Assembly: GCA_021851405.1 (NCBI GenBank)
Contig: JAJZDW010000014.1
Span: forward strand, 18,087 to 82,086
Direction of reading: 5' to 3'
Origin: Pseudomonadota bacterium
GTDB taxonomy: Bacteria; Pseudomonadota; Gammaproteobacteria; Steroidobacterales; Steroidobacteraceae
Length of the DNA stretch: 64,000 bases
Under the pieces are notes generated by a model that was not told the DNA's origin, searched no databases, and saw only the letters and a list, made by a program, of their open reading frames with translations. This document shows, one piece after another, positions 1 to 9,947 of this stretch. The position numbers and the translations under genes are program-made. Each line of letters starts with the position of its first letter. Position 1 is the stretch's first letter.

Positions 1-3000
1 GAAGCTCTGCCCGGCCGTGCCCTTGAAGTGGATGCGGATCGTGTCCTCGGGCAAGCCCTGCGGGCCGTGGCGGCGCGTCACCTCGCTGCCGGTGATCGTG
101 CCGACCACGCGGTTGACGTTGCGGATCGCGAGCTCGGCGCGCACCGGCTCGCCGCGCTCGATCGCCGGGACGCACAGGGGCAGCAACGTCGTCATGTCGA
201 GCGACTTCTCGAGCCCGTGGTCCTGGGCGATCCGGCGGAAGCGGCCGACTTCCTCCCCGACATCGGGCTGATAGAGGATGTGGCTGAAGTCAAAGCCCTT
301 GGTTTTCCAATGCTCGATCGCCTTCTTCGGTCGCAACCGATCGACCCGACCGATCATTTCATCGACGGTGCGAAAACCGAGCTCGGCCATGATCTCGCGC
401 ACGTCCTGGGCAATGAACTGCATGAAGTTGATCACGTGCTCGGGCGTTCCGGCGAACTTCTCGCGCAGGCGTGGATCCTGGGTGGCGACGCCCGCCGGGC
501 AGGTGTTGAGGTGACAGACGCGCATCAGAATGCAGCCCATCGCCACCAACGGCGCGGTGGCAAAGCCGAATTCCTCGGCACCGAGCAGCGCCGCAATCAC
601 GACGTCACGTCCGGTCTTCAGCTGCCCGTCCGCCTCGATGGTGATGCGGCTGCGCAGGTTGTTCAGCACCAGCGTCTGGTGCGCCTCTGCGACGCCGAGT
701 TCCCAGGGCAGGCCCGCGTGGGTAATCGAAGTCTGCGGCGAGGCGCCCGTGCCTCCGTCGTGGCCGCTGATCAGAACCACATCGGCATGCGCCTTGGCGA
801 CGCCGGCGGCGATCGTGCCGACACCAATCTCCGAGACCAGCTTCACGCTGATGCGCGCATGGTGGTTGGCGTTCTTCAGGTCATGGATCAGCTCGGCGAG
901 GTCCTCGATCGAGTAGATGTCGTGGTGCGGGGGCGGGGAGATCAGTCCCACCCCGGCGGTGGTGTGGCGGGTCTTGGCGATCCACGGATAGATCTTGGTG
1001 CCGGGCAGCTGTCCGCCCTCACCGGGCTTGGCGCCCTGGGCCATCTTGATCTGCAACTCTTTGGCGTTCACCAGGTACTGGCTGGTCACGCCGAAGCGGC
1101 CCGAGGCGACCTGTTTGATGGCGCTCGCCTTGGAGTCGCCATTCGGCAGCGGAGTGTAACGGGCCGGATCCTCTCCGCCCTCCCCGGTGTTGCTCTTGCC
1201 GCCGATGCGGTTCATGGCGATCGCGAGCGTCTCGTGTGCTTCCTTGCTGATCGAGCCGTACGACATCGCGCCGGTCTTGAAGCGCCTCAGGATGCTCTGT
1301 ACCGGCTCGACCTCCTCGATCGGTACTCGCTCGAACGGCAGGAACTCGAGCAGGCCGCGCAGCGTGGCCAGATGCTCGGTCTGGTCATCGATCAGACGCG
1401 CGTACGACTTGTAGGTCGCGTAGCTGCCGGTGCGTACTGCCTTTTGCAGACGGTGAATCGACTCGGGGTTGAACAGGTGATGTTCGCCGTCAGCGCGCCA
1501 CTGGTACTGCCCGCCGGTGTCGAGCGTCTGGTCGCTCTTGTGCGCGGCGAAGGCGGCGCGGTGGCGCTGCAGCACTTCCTGCGCGATGGTCTCCATGCCG
1601 ATGCCGCCGATGCGCGAGGCGGTCCAGGTGAAGTACTGGTCGATGACGTCCTGGCGCAGACCGACCGCCTCGAATACCTGAGCGCCGTGATAGCTCTGGA
1701 TCGCCGAGATGCCCATCTTCGACATGATCTTGACCACGCCCTTGGTGGCCGCCTTGACGAAGTTCTTGCAGGCGAGCGTGGTGTCGACCTGGGTGATCAG
1801 GCCGTCGCGGATCAGCTGCTCGAGCGTCTCGAACGCGAGGTACGGGTTCACGGCCGAGCAGCCATAACCGATGAGCAGCGCGAAGTGATGCACCTCGCGT
1901 GCCTCACCGGTCTCCAGCACGATGCTCACCCGAGTGCGCAGGCCCTCGCGAATCAGGTAATGATGCAGCCCGCTCAGGGCGAGCAGCGCCGGTACCGCGG
2001 CGAAGTCGCGCGAGACTCCGCGGTCGCTGAGGATCAGGACGTTGACCTCCTCGTCCTCGATCATGCGCCGCGCCGCCAGGCACAGCTCCTCCATCGACTT
2101 GATCAGGCCCTTCTCCCCGCGAGTGGCGCGGAAGAGGATCGAGAGCGCACCGACCTTCAGTCCCGGTAGCGACATCCGCCGCACCCGCGCGAACTCCTCA
2201 TTGGTGAGGATCGGTCCGGACAGCTCGAGCCGGCGGCAGTCGGCCGGCTGGGGCCTGAGCAGATTGCCCTCGGAGCCGAGCCAGACTTCCGAGGCGGTGA
2301 TCAGCTCCTCGCGGATGCAGTCGATCGGCGGATTGGTCACCTGCGCGAACAGTTGCTTGAAGTAATCGTAGAGCAGCCGCGAGCGGCTCGAGAGGGCCGC
2401 GAGCGGCGTGTCGTTGCCCATCGAGCCGATCGCCTCGACGCCGTTCTTGGCCATCGGCGCGAGCAGCAGCCTCTGGTCCTCGAACGTGTAGCCGAAGGCG
2501 ATCTGCCGCTGCAGCAGCGTCTCCGGGTCAGACGGCGGCATCTCCGCGGCCGGCGGCAGGTCCTTCAGGTACACCAAGTGCTGGTCGAGCCACTGGCGGT
2601 ACGGGTGGCGCGAGACGACCGAGCGCTTGATCTCCGCGTCATCGATGATGCGGCCCTGCTCGGTGTCGACCAGGAACATCCGTCCGGGCTGCAGCCGTCC
2701 CTTCTGCACCACGTTCTCGGGCGGCACCTGGAGCACGCCGGCCTCGGAGGCCATGATGACCAGATCGTCGCGCGTGACGTAGTAGCGCGAGGGCCGCAGG
2801 CCGTTGCGGTCCAGGACCGCGCCAATCTGTTTGCCGTCGGTGAAGGCGATCGAGGCCGGGCCGTCCCACGGCTCCATCAGGCTCGAGTGGTACTGATAGA
2901 AGGCGCGCAGGTCCGGATCCATGGTCTCGTGGTTCGACCACGGCTCGGGGATCAGCATCATCATCGCGTGCGCCAGCGGGCGCCCCGAGAGGACCAGCAG

Positions 3001-3981
3001 CTCGAGCGTGTTGTCGAGCATGGCGGAGTCGCTGCCGTTGGGGTTGACCACCGGGAGGATCTTCGGCGTGTCGTCGCCGAACAGATCCGAATCGAACAAC
3101 GCCTCGCGCGCCTTCATCCAGTTGAAGTTGCCGCGCAGGGTGTTGATCTCGCCGTTGTGCGCCAGATAGCGGTACGGATGGGCGCGGTCCCAGCTGGGGA
3201 ACGTATTGGTGCTGAAGCGCGAGTGCACCAGCGCCAGCGCGGTCTCGACCGCGGGGTCGGTGAGATCGGGGTAGTACTGGGAGAGCTGCTCGGTGAGCAG
3301 CATGCCCTTGTAGACGATGGTCTTGTGCGAGAGGCTGCACAGGTACCAGTGCTCGGCCCCATCGATGGTCGAGGCGCGGATCTCGCTGTAGGCGCGCTTG
3401 CGAATGATGAACAGCTTGCGCTCGAACTCGACCGCATCGCGCACCTGCGGGCCGCGACCGATGAACACTTGGCGGATGAACGGCTCGCCGGACTTGGCGG
3501 TCTCGCCGAGCATCGAGTTGTTCACCGGCACGGTGCGCCAGCCGAGCATGATCTGGCCCTCGGACTGTACGATGTGCTCGAACAGCTCGACGATGCGCCG
3601 GCGCAACGTCGGGTTGCGCGGCAGGAAGATCAGGCCGCTGCCGTACTCATCGGGCCCGGGCAGGCTGATGTGGTGGCGTCGGGCGACCTCGCGCAGGAAT
3701 GCATGCGGCATTTGGATGAGGACGCCGGCGCCATCGCCGGTGTTCGTCTCGCAGCCGCACGCCCCGCGATGCTCGAGATTGCGCAGCAGCTCGATGCCCT
3801 GCTCGAGGATGCGGTGGGATTTGCGGCCCTTGATGTCGACCACGAAACCCACGCCGCAGGCATCGTGCTCGAACCACGGATCGTACAGCCCCTGCTTGGC
3901 GGGGGCACCCTGGGGGCGGCGCGCGGCGCCCGGTGCGACCCGGGGCGTGCGCGCCACAGCGCTGCGGCGCTGATGTCGCAT
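1..3981 (-). CDS. gltB: Glutamate synthase (NADPH) large subunit, 3'-truncated by window edge
   Basis: Makes glutamate from glutamine and 2-oxoglutarate in the cytoplasm (GOGAT, ammonia assimilation). About 1327 codons are visible; family members are about 1500 aa, so the C-terminal beta-helix end lies outside the window. The chosen ATG gives a short N-terminal propeptide followed by HDACGVGFV, where Cys42 would become the N-terminal nucleophile of the class II glutaminase domain. Further on are the FMN-binding barrel ([30 protein letters not shown]) and the iron-sulfur cysteines in [17 protein letters not shown]. The gene stands alone on the minus strand here; gltD would be expected beyond the left edge. 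Family identity is secure from these motifs. The promoter is not clearly recognisable, but the 415 bp upstream hold an inverted repeat. Confidence 0.96.
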   Translation of the reverse strand, partial: MRHQRRSAVARTPRVAPGAARRPQGAPAKQGLYDPWFEHDACGVGFVVDIKGRKSHRILEQGIELLRNLEHRGACGCETNTGDGAGVLIQMPHAFLREVARRHHISLPGPDEYGSGLIFLPRNPTLRRRIVELFEHIVQSEGQIMLGWRTVPVNNSMLGETAKSGEPFIRQVFIGRGPQVRDAVEFERKLFIIRKRAYSEIRASTIDGAEHWYLCSLSHKTIVYKGMLLTEQLSQYYPDLTDPAVETALALVHSRFSTNTFPSWDRAHPYRYLAHNGEINTLRGNFNWMKAREALFDSDLFGDDTPKILPVVNPNGSDSAMLDNTLELLVLSGRPLAHAMMMLIPEPWSNHETMDPDLRAFYQYHSSLMEPWDGPASIAFTDGKQIGAVLDRNGLRPSRYYVTRDDLVIMASEAGVLQVPPENVVQKGRLQPGRMFLVDTEQGRIIDDAEIKRSVVSRHPYRQWLDQHLVYLKDLPPAAEMPPSDPETLLQRQIAFGYTFEDQRLLLAPMAKNGVEAIGSMGNDTPLAALSSRSRLLYDYFKQLFAQVTNPPIDCIREELITASEVWLGSEGNLLRPQPADCRRLELSGPILTNEEFARVRRMSLPGLKVGALSILFRATRGEKGLIKSMEELCLAARRMIEDEEVNVLILSDRGVSRDFAAVPALLALSGLHHYLIREGLRTRVSIVLETGEAREVHHFALLIGYGCSAVNPYLAFETLEQLIRDGLITQVDTTLACKNFVKAATKGVVKIMSKMGISAIQSYHGAQVFEAVGLRQDVIDQYFTWTASRIGGIGMETIAQEVLQRHRAAFAAHKSDQTLDTGGQYQWRADGEHHLFNPESIHRLQKAVRTGSYATYKSYARLIDDQTEHLATLRGLLEFLPFERVPIEEVEPVQSILRRFKTGAMSYGSISKEAHETLAIAMNRIGGKSNTGEGGEDPARYTPLPNGDSKASAIKQVASGRFGVTSQYLVNAKELQIKMAQGAKPGEGGQLPGTKIYPWIAKTRHTTAGVGLISPPPHHDIYSIEDLAELIHDLKNANHHARISVKLVSEIGVGTIAAGVAKAHADVVLISGHDGGTGASPQTSITHAGLPWELGVAEAHQTLVLNNLRSRITIEADGQLKTGRDVVIAALLGAEEFGFATAPLVAMGCILMRVCHLNTCPAGVATQDPRLREKFAGTPEHVINFMQFIAQDVREIMAELGFRTVDEMIGRVDRLRPKKAIEHWKTKGFDFSHILYQPDVGEEVGRFRRIAQDHGLEKSLDMTTLLPLCVPAIERGEPVRAELAIRNVNRVVGTITGSEVTRRHGPQGLPEDTIRIHFKGTAGQSF

Positions 3982-4397
3982 GATCGGCCTCATTGGTTGG
4001 TTGATCCGGTCAAAGCCGCCCGATGCGGCCTCTCGCCGGAGTGTCCAGCCCCCGCCGCGTAGGAACGGACGGTCTGCGCGGTCGGCACGGAGGCCGCCGC
4101 ACCGGCCGCCCGCCGGCGTGGCGAGTTGCTGGGCAACGTTTGCGGGCGCGCGTTCCCTCGCACCGACGGCCACCCCTGCGGTCAGGGGCATGCGTATCGC
4201 CAGTGGCTCCCGCATGACTCAAGATGAATGAGGCGGATCGCGCCGCGCCCCGTCGCTCTCTTCAGTGAAAGAGCCGGGCAGCGGAACCGGTCTAAGCCGC
4301 CAATATGACCCGATCATATCCGTCTGTGTCTGCGGGTCAATGCCGCTGGAGCCGATTTCGGCGGTTTGAGGAAAATTTATTTCCTACCGCCCGCGCA
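3982..4397. other. Intergenic region upstream of gltB with an inverted repeat
   Basis: About 415 bp between the gltB start and the end of the mscS gene, with no convincing gene. It should hold the gltB promoter. At 4303-4319 there is a perfect inverted repeat, ATATGA and TCATAT separated by CCCGA, in a locally AT-richer stretch about 320 bp upstream of gltB. It could be a regulator site, but nothing else supports this. Confidence 0.4.
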
Positions 4398-5495
4398 TCA
4401 GGCGCCGTCCGACGCGGACTCCGGGCGTGCCGCGGTGGCCCGCTCCATGATCAGCCGCTGTGTCGGGTAGGCGAACTCCACCCCCAGGCGCGTGAATTCC
4501 CGGTGCAGCTTCAGGTGGATCTCCTGCTGGATATCCATATGGCGCGTGTAGTCCGCCTTCAGCACGTAGTACACCGTCTCGAAGTCGAGCGACACGGCGC
4601 CATGCGCCGAGAAGTGGCTGCGATCGAAGCGGGTGTCGGGGATCGCCTCGATGATGGTGCGGATGATGCCGGGGATCTGCTCGATCGTCTCGAGCGGGGT
4701 CTCATAGGTGACCCCGACGGTGAACAGCACCCGCCGCTCGACCATGCGTCCGTAGTTGCGCAGCCGGCTCTTGAGCAGATCGGAATTGGAGATGACGATC
4801 TCCTCCCCGCTGACGCTGTGCAGGCGAGTGCTCTTGATGCCGATGTGCTCGACGGTGCCGGAGAAGGCATCCACCGCGACGGAGTCGCCGACGAAGAACG
4901 GCTGGTCGAACGTGATCGAGAGTGAGGCGAACAGGTCACCGAGAATGCTCTGCAACGCGAGCGCCACCGCCACGCCGCCGACGCCGAGGCCGGCGACCAG
5001 GGTGGTGATGTTCACCCCCAGGTTCTCCAGCGCCATCAGCACCACCATGACCCAGACCACCGCCTTGGCGATGAAGGCGACCACTGCGAGCGAACTGGTC
5101 GCGGCGCGGTCATCGCCGCGCCGTCCCCGGCGACTGCGCTCGAGCCACCAGCTCACCGTGACGCTGGCCCACACCCCTAGCTGCCAGAACGACACCACGG
5201 TGACGGTGGAGTCGATCAGCTCGCGGCCACGCGGGGGCAGGTGCAGGAACTGCAGGCCGGCGAAGATCGACACGACCACCAGGAAGGTCTTCTGGGTGCG
5301 GCTGACGAGTTCGAAGGCGAACTCCATCAGGTCGGTGCGCCCGGCGACATGCGCACGCTGGAAGTAATGCGCGGCGATGCGCCGCGCGAGCAAGGTCGCG
5401 CCGAGCAGGATCAGCGCGGTGGCCGCGCCCTGGAGCAGATCGGCCGGCGCGCTGCGCAGGATCGGCAGCAGGATCAGAATGTGCAGATGTTTCAC
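4398..5495 (-). CDS. Small-conductance mechanosensitive channel, MscS family
   Basis: Inner-membrane channel that opens on membrane tension and releases solutes during osmotic downshock. The 365-aa product has several hydrophobic segments in the first half, then the glycine/alanine-rich pore helix (TTLVAGLGVGGVAVALALQ), the beta domain after LGDLFASLSITFDQPF, and the soluble C-terminal vestibule. The reading frame stays open upstream to 5831, but the extra residues are arginine-rich without family features and overlap the divergent marR gene. The GTG at 5495 (VKHLHILILLPIL) is therefore preferred, because it begins just before the first membrane segment. It stands alone and is divergent from marR. 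Which paralogue type it is (YnaI-, YbdG- or MscS-like) is not decided. Confidence 0.9.
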   Translation of the reverse strand: MKHLHILILLPILRSAPADLLQGAATALILLGATLLARRIAAHYFQRAHVAGRTDLMEFAFELVSRTQKTFLVVVSIFAGLQFLHLPPRGRELIDSTVTVVSFWQLGVWASVTVSWWLERSRRGRRGDDRAATSSLAVVAFIAKAVVWVMVVLMALENLGVNITTLVAGLGVGGVAVALALQSILGDLFASLSITFDQPFFVGDSVAVDAFSGTVEHIGIKSTRLHSVSGEEIVISNSDLLKSRLRNYGRMVERRVLFTVGVTYETPLETIEQIPGIIRTIIEAIPDTRFDRSHFSAHGAVSLDFETVYYVLKADYTRHMDIQQEIHLKLHREFTRLGVEFAYPTQRLIMERATAARPESASDGA

Positions 5496-5622
5496 GGCCG
5501 TAGAGTAACGCAAATGTCGATTCTGGCAACGCGGTCCGCTGAAGCGTTGTGTGTCGCGAGCCGCCGGGCTACCCTGGTGCCCGTGAGGCGCACACCGCGC
5601 CGCGCGAAGTTGGGTTGTTCGC

Positions 5623-6141
5623 TTGCCAGCACGTTCTTCCCGAAAAATCGCGCGCCGTGCGAGCGGCGCCGCCGCGCGCGCCGCCGTCAAGCTGCGCGTG
5701 CTGCAGGATCTGCGCACGGCGGTCGGCTCAGCCCGCCAGCATGATGCGCGCGTCCGGCGCGCCGCGGGGATCTCCGGCTCGCAGTTATGGGCGCTCGACG
5801 AAGTGGTGCACGCCGAGGGGATCACCGTCAATGAGCTCGCCGCGCGCCTGGCGCTGCATCAGGCCACCGCGAGCAACCTCGTCAATGCGCTCGTGGCGCG
5901 CCGACTGATCCGCCGCGCTCGCGATCGTGACGATCAGCGCATCGTGCATTTGCACGCGACTGCGGACGGCACGCGTCTGCTGGCGCGCGCACCGCAACCT
6001 TGCAGCGGTCTGCTGGTCGATGCGTTGCGCCGACTCGCCGCGCGCGATCTGGAGAAATTCTCGCGCAGTCTCGTGCGGCTGCTCGGCGCGATGCGCCGGG
6101 CCGCACCGGCCGCTGCGGGCGAGTTTTTCATCGCCGAGTAG
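5623..6141 (+). CDS. MarR-family transcriptional regulator
   Basis: Small DNA-binding repressor-type protein, up to 172 aa. The centre has the winged-helix pattern of the family: GISGSQLWALDEVVHAEGIT, then helices ITVNELAARLALHQATASNLVNALV with the recognition helix, and a wing with RARDRDDQRIVHLHAT. The N-terminal 25 residues are basic and low-complexity, and the TTG start at 5623 is uncertain; a GTG at 5698 in the same frame would also give a complete domain. The gene precedes a methyltransferase gene by 158 bp, and an inverted repeat at 6175-6206 in that gap is a natural candidate for its operator. The ligand is unknown. Confidence 0.85.
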   Translation: MPARSSRKIARRASGAAARAAVKLRVLQDLRTAVGSARQHDARVRRAAGISGSQLWALDEVVHAEGITVNELAARLALHQATASNLVNALVARRLIRRARDRDDQRIVHLHATADGTRLLARAPQPCSGLLVDALRRLAARDLEKFSRSLVRLLGAMRRAAPAAAGEFFIAE

Positions 6142-6171
6142 ATCCGCGGTGCCTGCGCAGCGACGCGGGTT

Positions 6172-6206
6172 TTGATCTTAATACATTCCGACCAATATAT
6201 TAAGAT
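6172..6206 (+). promoter_or_regulatory. Palindrome and likely promoter upstream of the methyltransferase gene
   Basis: ATCTTAATA at 6175-6183 is mirrored by TATTAAGAT at 6198-6206, a perfect 9-bp inverted repeat with a 14-bp spacer, AT-rich inside GC-rich DNA. TTGATC (6172-6177) and TATATT (6196-6201), 18 bp apart, could be -35 and -10 boxes, so a protein bound to the repeat would cover the promoter. Location directly after marR suggests MarR binding; this is inference. Confidence 0.5.
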
Positions 6207-6299
6207 GGATGATCTCACGCGGCCAGAGGGAACGGCCGACGTCTCATCCGACAGAGGATCGGCGCTGGCACCGCACGATCGATCGCGAAGGAGGACCGC

Positions 6300-7238
6300 A
6301 TGCCGCAGTACGCCACGCTCAATGCCTCGAAGGCCAACTTCGACAACATCTACGATCAACCCGATCCGCGCGGGTATTTCTCGGTGCTCGGCGCGCTCGA
6401 TTACATGATCCCGGATGTCGCCCAGCCCATCATCCGCCAGATCCTGCGCGCCCGGGAGCGCCGCTCGGGCGTGCCGCCCGCGGTGCTCGACATCGGGTGC
6501 TCGTACGGCATCAATGCGGCGGTGCACCGCTTTCCACTCACGTTTCGCCGGCTGCGCCAGCGCTACGCCAACTCGGACATGGCGGCCGTGGAGCCGGAGG
6601 ATCTCGCCCGGCTCGACCGCAATTATTACGGCAGCTGGCCGCAGGTCGGTGGTGCGCGCTTCGTCGGGCTGGATGTGTCGGCGCCCGCCGTCCGGTATGC
6701 GGTCTCGGTCGGGCTGCTCGATGCCGGGGTCATTGCCAACTGCGAGAACGGCACTCCGGGGCCGAAGGATCGCGAGACACTGCGTGGCACGGACCTCGTG
6801 CTGTCCACCGGCTGCGTCGGTTACGTCACTGAGCGGACCTTTGCGGCCGTTCTGGCGGCCACCGAGCGGCCGCCGTGGATCGTCTCGTTCGTGTTGCGCA
6901 TGTTTCCCTACGAGAAAATCGCCGCCACCCTCGGCGAGCACGGGTTGGTGACCGAGAAGCTTGCCGGTGCGACCTTCGTGCAGCGCCGTTTCCGCGACCT
7001 GAATGAATTCAGCAGCTGCCTGGCGACGCTCGAGGCGCTCGGTCTGGAGACCGGCGGGCTCGAGGCCGAGGGCTGCTTTCATGCCGAACTGTTCGTGTCG
7101 CGGCCGCGCGCGGACGTCGAGGCGTTGCCACTTGGCAGGATGGTGACGGTGGCGAGTGGCCGGTCGCGCACCGTGGGGACCCGCTACGTGCGGGTCGGGC
7201 GCGGCGCCGAGACGCATGTCCTGCGCGTCCCGTCGTGA
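6300..7238 (+). CDS. Class I SAM-dependent methyltransferase, substrate unknown
   Basis: A 312-aa soluble protein. Motif I of the Rossmann methyltransferase fold is clear (VLDIGCSYG, near residues 64-72), followed by an acidic strand region (FVGLDVSAPAVRYA) and a later strand with DLVLSTGCVGYV. The start is well supported by AAGGAGGA at 6288-6295. The C-terminal third (GLETGGLEAEGCFHAELFVSRPR) has no motif I recognise. It follows a MarR regulator and a palindrome, so expression is probably controlled by an effector of that regulator. The substrate cannot be named: the neighbours give no pathway. A family-level call is safe; anything more specific is not. Confidence 0.8.
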   Translation: MPQYATLNASKANFDNIYDQPDPRGYFSVLGALDYMIPDVAQPIIRQILRARERRSGVPPAVLDIGCSYGINAAVHRFPLTFRRLRQRYANSDMAAVEPEDLARLDRNYYGSWPQVGGARFVGLDVSAPAVRYAVSVGLLDAGVIANCENGTPGPKDRETLRGTDLVLSTGCVGYVTERTFAAVLAATERPPWIVSFVLRMFPYEKIAATLGEHGLVTEKLAGATFVQRRFRDLNEFSSCLATLEALGLETGGLEAEGCFHAELFVSRPRADVEALPLGRMVTVASGRSRTVGTRYVRVGRGAETHVLRVPS

Positions 7239-7283
7239 TCCGCTGCCTTCCGTCGGCGCCTGCCCGCTGCTTCAATCGAAGAG

Positions 7284-7300
7284 GTGAGCGGCCGGCTCAC
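7284..7300. terminator. Possible shared hairpin between convergent genes
   Basis: GTGAGC (7284-7289) pairs with GCTCAC (7295-7300) around a 5-nt loop, between the convergent methyltransferase and ParB-domain genes and overlapping the latter's stop codon. No T-run follows, so terminator function is weakly supported. Confidence 0.25.
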
Positions 7301-8325
7301 TCCTCGGCTGCGGCCCCGACGGCAATCCACGCCAGGTCACGGTGCGAGACGGATTCGAGCTTGAACCCGCGGGCGGCCGCAGTCATGCGGGTCAGCGCCT
7401 GGCCCATCGGCATCAGCGGCGCGGCGCCTGCGCTGCGCGGCTTCAGCCATCGCACGGGATTGATGCGGGCGACCACGTAGTTGCGCAGATACGGGGAGCG
7501 GAAGCCGCGCCCCTGCAGTCCGGCGACGATGCGCTTGACCTGCGCGTCGATGTCGAGCAGCCGAGCCGCGTAATCTTCCCGTTCCTGCAGACTGCGCGCG
7601 AGCGGCCGGTCGCTGAAACGCTCCACCTTGCGCAGGAAGGGGCTGTAGGCGCCCCCGGCGAATCGACCGGACGTCTCATACAGCACCCCGAGCGTGAGGA
7701 GCTCGGGCGCCTCGAACTGCTCGGCCCAGCGCTGCTCGCTGCCGCGATCGCGAGCGGTCGCGAGGCTGCGGGCCATGCGGATCACCTCCAGGCTGCGGTC
7801 GCGCAGGTTGTGTGCCTTCTCGGTGTTCAGCGCGAGGATGCGGTAGGCGAGAGCGGGGTCGGGCGAAATCAACACCGTGATCTGGCGCAGTCCGAGCAGT
7901 TTGGCGGCCGCGAGCCGGTGGCGGCCGTTCGGCGTCCAGAGCCGCCCGTCCTCGCCACGCACGACGATCAGCGGGTCGAGAAATGCGCCGGACTCCCCGA
8001 TGCGCCGAGCGAGACGCTGGGTGTGTGTCGGGGAGAGGTCTCGCTGGAACGGAGTGGGCTGCAGGGCAGTGAGCGGCACGGTGGCGAGGAGCAGCGGCCG
8101 GCCGCTGAGCGGTTCGCGGTAGGCCCCGAGCGGGGCGCCCGAGAGTGCGCGGACCTGCGTGCTGAGCGCGGCGATCTCGGGGCTCTCGAGCGACAGGGGC
8201 GTGTCGGCGGCGGTCAGGCCGCGGGCCTGCTTGCCCGGCGCGAGCGTGCCGCGGCGACGCGTGGAGGAGCGTTTGGCGCGCGCCGCGCGGCGGCGCGGCG
8301 TCGGGGTTTTCTTGCGGGCCGCCAT
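7297..8325 (-). CDS. Orphan ParB/Srx-type N-terminal domain protein
   Basis: The 342-aa product opens with a very basic tail (ARKKTPTPRRRAARAKR), then a ParB-like N-terminal domain around residues 80-170. VPLTALQPTPFQRDLSPTH and LWTPNGRHRLAAAKLLGL resemble the ParB box region where CTP or ATP is bound. No helix-turn-helix dimerisation region of chromosomal ParB is obvious and there is no parA neighbour, so it is not a partition protein by context. Related stand-alone proteins act in varied roles, so no function is assigned. The ATG at 8325 is preferred over one five codons upstream. The gene diverges from the MATE exporter across less than 80 bp. Confidence 0.75.
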   Translation of the reverse strand: MAARKKTPTPRRRAARAKRSSTRRRGTLAPGKQARGLTAADTPLSLESPEIAALSTQVRALSGAPLGAYREPLSGRPLLLATVPLTALQPTPFQRDLSPTHTQRLARRIGESGAFLDPLIVVRGEDGRLWTPNGRHRLAAAKLLGLRQITVLISPDPALAYRILALNTEKAHNLRDRSLEVIRMARSLATARDRGSEQRWAEQFEAPELLTLGVLYETSGRFAGGAYSPFLRKVERFSDRPLARSLQEREDYAARLLDIDAQVKRIVAGLQGRGFRSPYLRNYVVARINPVRWLKPRSAGAAPLMPMGQALTRMTAAARGFKLESVSHRDLAWIAVGAAAEE

Positions 8326-8402
8326 GCCGATACGGTGCACTGGCGGGCGCGCCGCGTAAAGAGCCGCATGCGAGAATGCCGGGCCCTTCTCGGAGCGTGC
8401 GC

Positions 8403-9836
8403 ATGGATACTGGAGCTGACTTGCCGCGCGGCCCGCGGCCTCTGCCGGCGCAGCGCCGGGACCCCGACGGCCAAACGCACATCGACCTGTGGGCGGTGTG
8501 GGCGCTGGCCGTGCCGCTGATGGTCAACAGCGCCGTTCAGGTGGTCCTGAACCTCACTGACATGTGGTTCATCGGCCACATCTCCACCGCGGCGCTGGCG
8601 GCCGTCGGTGCGGTGCAATGGCTGATTCTCGGGGTGCTCCTGGTCCTCGGCGGCTCGAGCATGGCCGTGCAGACCCTGGCCTCGCACGCCCATGGGGCAC
8701 GCCGTTTCCGCTGCGCCGCGCAGGCGACGTGGACCGCGTTGTGGCTGACGCTGTGGATCGCTCCGGTATGTGTGGCGCTCGGATTCGCGGGGCACTGGAT
8801 GCTGCTGCCCTTCGGCTTCGCGCCCCGCATTGCCCGGCTCGCCGGACAGTTCTGGCTGCCGCGCATCGGTGGGGCCGGCGTTGCGGTGGCGGCCTGGGCG
8901 ATGATGGGCTTTTTCAACGGCATCGGCCGGACTCGCATCAGTTTCGGGGTGGCGGTGGCGGCGGCGGTCGCCAACGGCGTGTTCAACGACCTGTTCATTT
9001 TCCATTTCGGCTGGGGCGTTGCCGGCTCGGCGTGGGCGAGCAATGCGGCGCAGGCCGTGGGCTTCCTGTTCGGGTTCGTGCTGTTCCTGCGTGCCCCGAT
9101 CCGCAGTGCCTTTCGTTCCCACCTCACCTGGCGGCCTCGCTGGCGCAGCGTGCGCCGCCAGCTGCGCCTCGGGATCCCGCTCGGACTGATGCCGGCCGCC
9201 GACGTACTCGGCTTTGCCGTCTTTCAGATGATGCAGGTGCGCTACGGCATGGTGGCCGGCGCCGCCACTCAGATGGTCACCGTGCTCACGTCCATGGCGT
9301 ACCTGCCCGGAATCGGGATCGCAACGGCCGGCACCACGCTCGTCGGGCAGTCGATCGGTGCCGGGGACCGGGTCTGGGCGTTTCGTCTCGGCACCCGGGT
9401 GATTCTGCTGGCGGCGGTGCTCATGGGCGGGATCGGCCTCGTGCTGGCGGCGGCAGGCCCCTGGCTGCTGCCTCTGTTCGCCGCGGCGCACGACCCGCAC
9501 GCGGCGGCGGCGGTGCAGCTCGGAACGCGATTGCTGTGGCTGGCGGCCGCCTACCAGTTCTTCGACGGCCTGAACATCGGTAGCAGCATGTGTCTGCGTG
9601 GTGCGGGCGACGTCCGGGTGCCGGCGGCGCTGATCCTCCCGGTGTGCTGGCTGGTCTTTCTGCCGCTGGCACACGCCTTCACGTTCGCTCCGGGACAGGG
9701 GTGGGTCCGGTTTCTGCCGCAGTTCGGCTGGGGCGCGCCGGGAGGCTGGAGCGCCGTCATCATCTATGTGGTGCTGCTCGGGACCTCGCTGTACCTGCGG
9801 TGGCGCTCGCGCGCCTGGGAGCGCATCCGCGTCTGA
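8403..9836 (+). CDS. MATE-family multidrug/toxin efflux transporter
   Basis: Inner-membrane exporter, 477 aa, with about twelve hydrophobic segments in two related halves. The first helix pair (PLMVNSAVQVVLNLTDMWFIG) is typical of MATE proteins, and the second half begins near LGIPLGLMPAADVLGF. Such carriers exchange cations for drugs or metabolites; the substrate here is unknown. The ATG at 8403 has GGAG about 7 nt upstream and is preferred over the ATG at 8376. It lies directly upstream of the GH3 gene, but the LacI-type promoter in between suggests the glucosidase gene is transcribed separately. Length and helix count match the family. Confidence 0.9.
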   Translation: MDTGADLPRGPRPLPAQRRDPDGQTHIDLWAVWALAVPLMVNSAVQVVLNLTDMWFIGHISTAALAAVGAVQWLILGVLLVLGGSSMAVQTLASHAHGARRFRCAAQATWTALWLTLWIAPVCVALGFAGHWMLLPFGFAPRIARLAGQFWLPRIGGAGVAVAAWAMMGFFNGIGRTRISFGVAVAAAVANGVFNDLFIFHFGWGVAGSAWASNAAQAVGFLFGFVLFLRAPIRSAFRSHLTWRPRWRSVRRQLRLGIPLGLMPAADVLGFAVFQMMQVRYGMVAGAATQMVTVLTSMAYLPGIGIATAGTTLVGQSIGAGDRVWAFRLGTRVILLAAVLMGGIGLVLAAAGPWLLPLFAAAHDPHAAAAVQLGTRLLWLAAAYQFFDGLNIGSSMCLRGAGDVRVPAALILPVCWLVFLPLAHAFTFAPGQGWVRFLPQFGWGAPGGWSAVIIYVVLLGTSLYLRWRSRAWERIRV

Positions 9837-9868
9837 GCGCTCGGGCGGGGGCCCGGCCGTGATCTGCA

Positions 9869-9896
9869 TTGACAGCGCTGTCATGCCGTGTATCCT
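9869..9896 (+). promoter_or_regulatory. GH3 gene promoter with LacI-type operator over the -35 box
   Basis: TTGACA (9869-9874) and TATCCT (9891-9896) are spaced 16 bp. The perfect 14-bp palindrome TGACAGCGCTGTCA covers 9870-9883, so a bound repressor would block the -35 box. The half-site TTGACAGCG recurs at the lacI promoter (14970-14986), supporting control by the LacI protein encoded 4 kb downstream. Confidence 0.7.
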
Positions 9897-9947
9897 CCGT
9901 CCTCACGCCGCCCCAGAGGGCGGGATCGAGAGAGGGGGCGGCAGCAC

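Noticed and set aside
28..4062. Long plus-strand open frames opposite gltB (28-2169 and 2353-4062)
   Set aside because: They mirror the codons of the clear gltB gene; high GC keeps antisense frames open. No motifs or ribosome sites.
5496..5831. N-terminal extension of the MscS frame
   Set aside because: Arg/Ser-rich residues with no family features, overlapping the divergent marR gene; GTG 5495 fits better.
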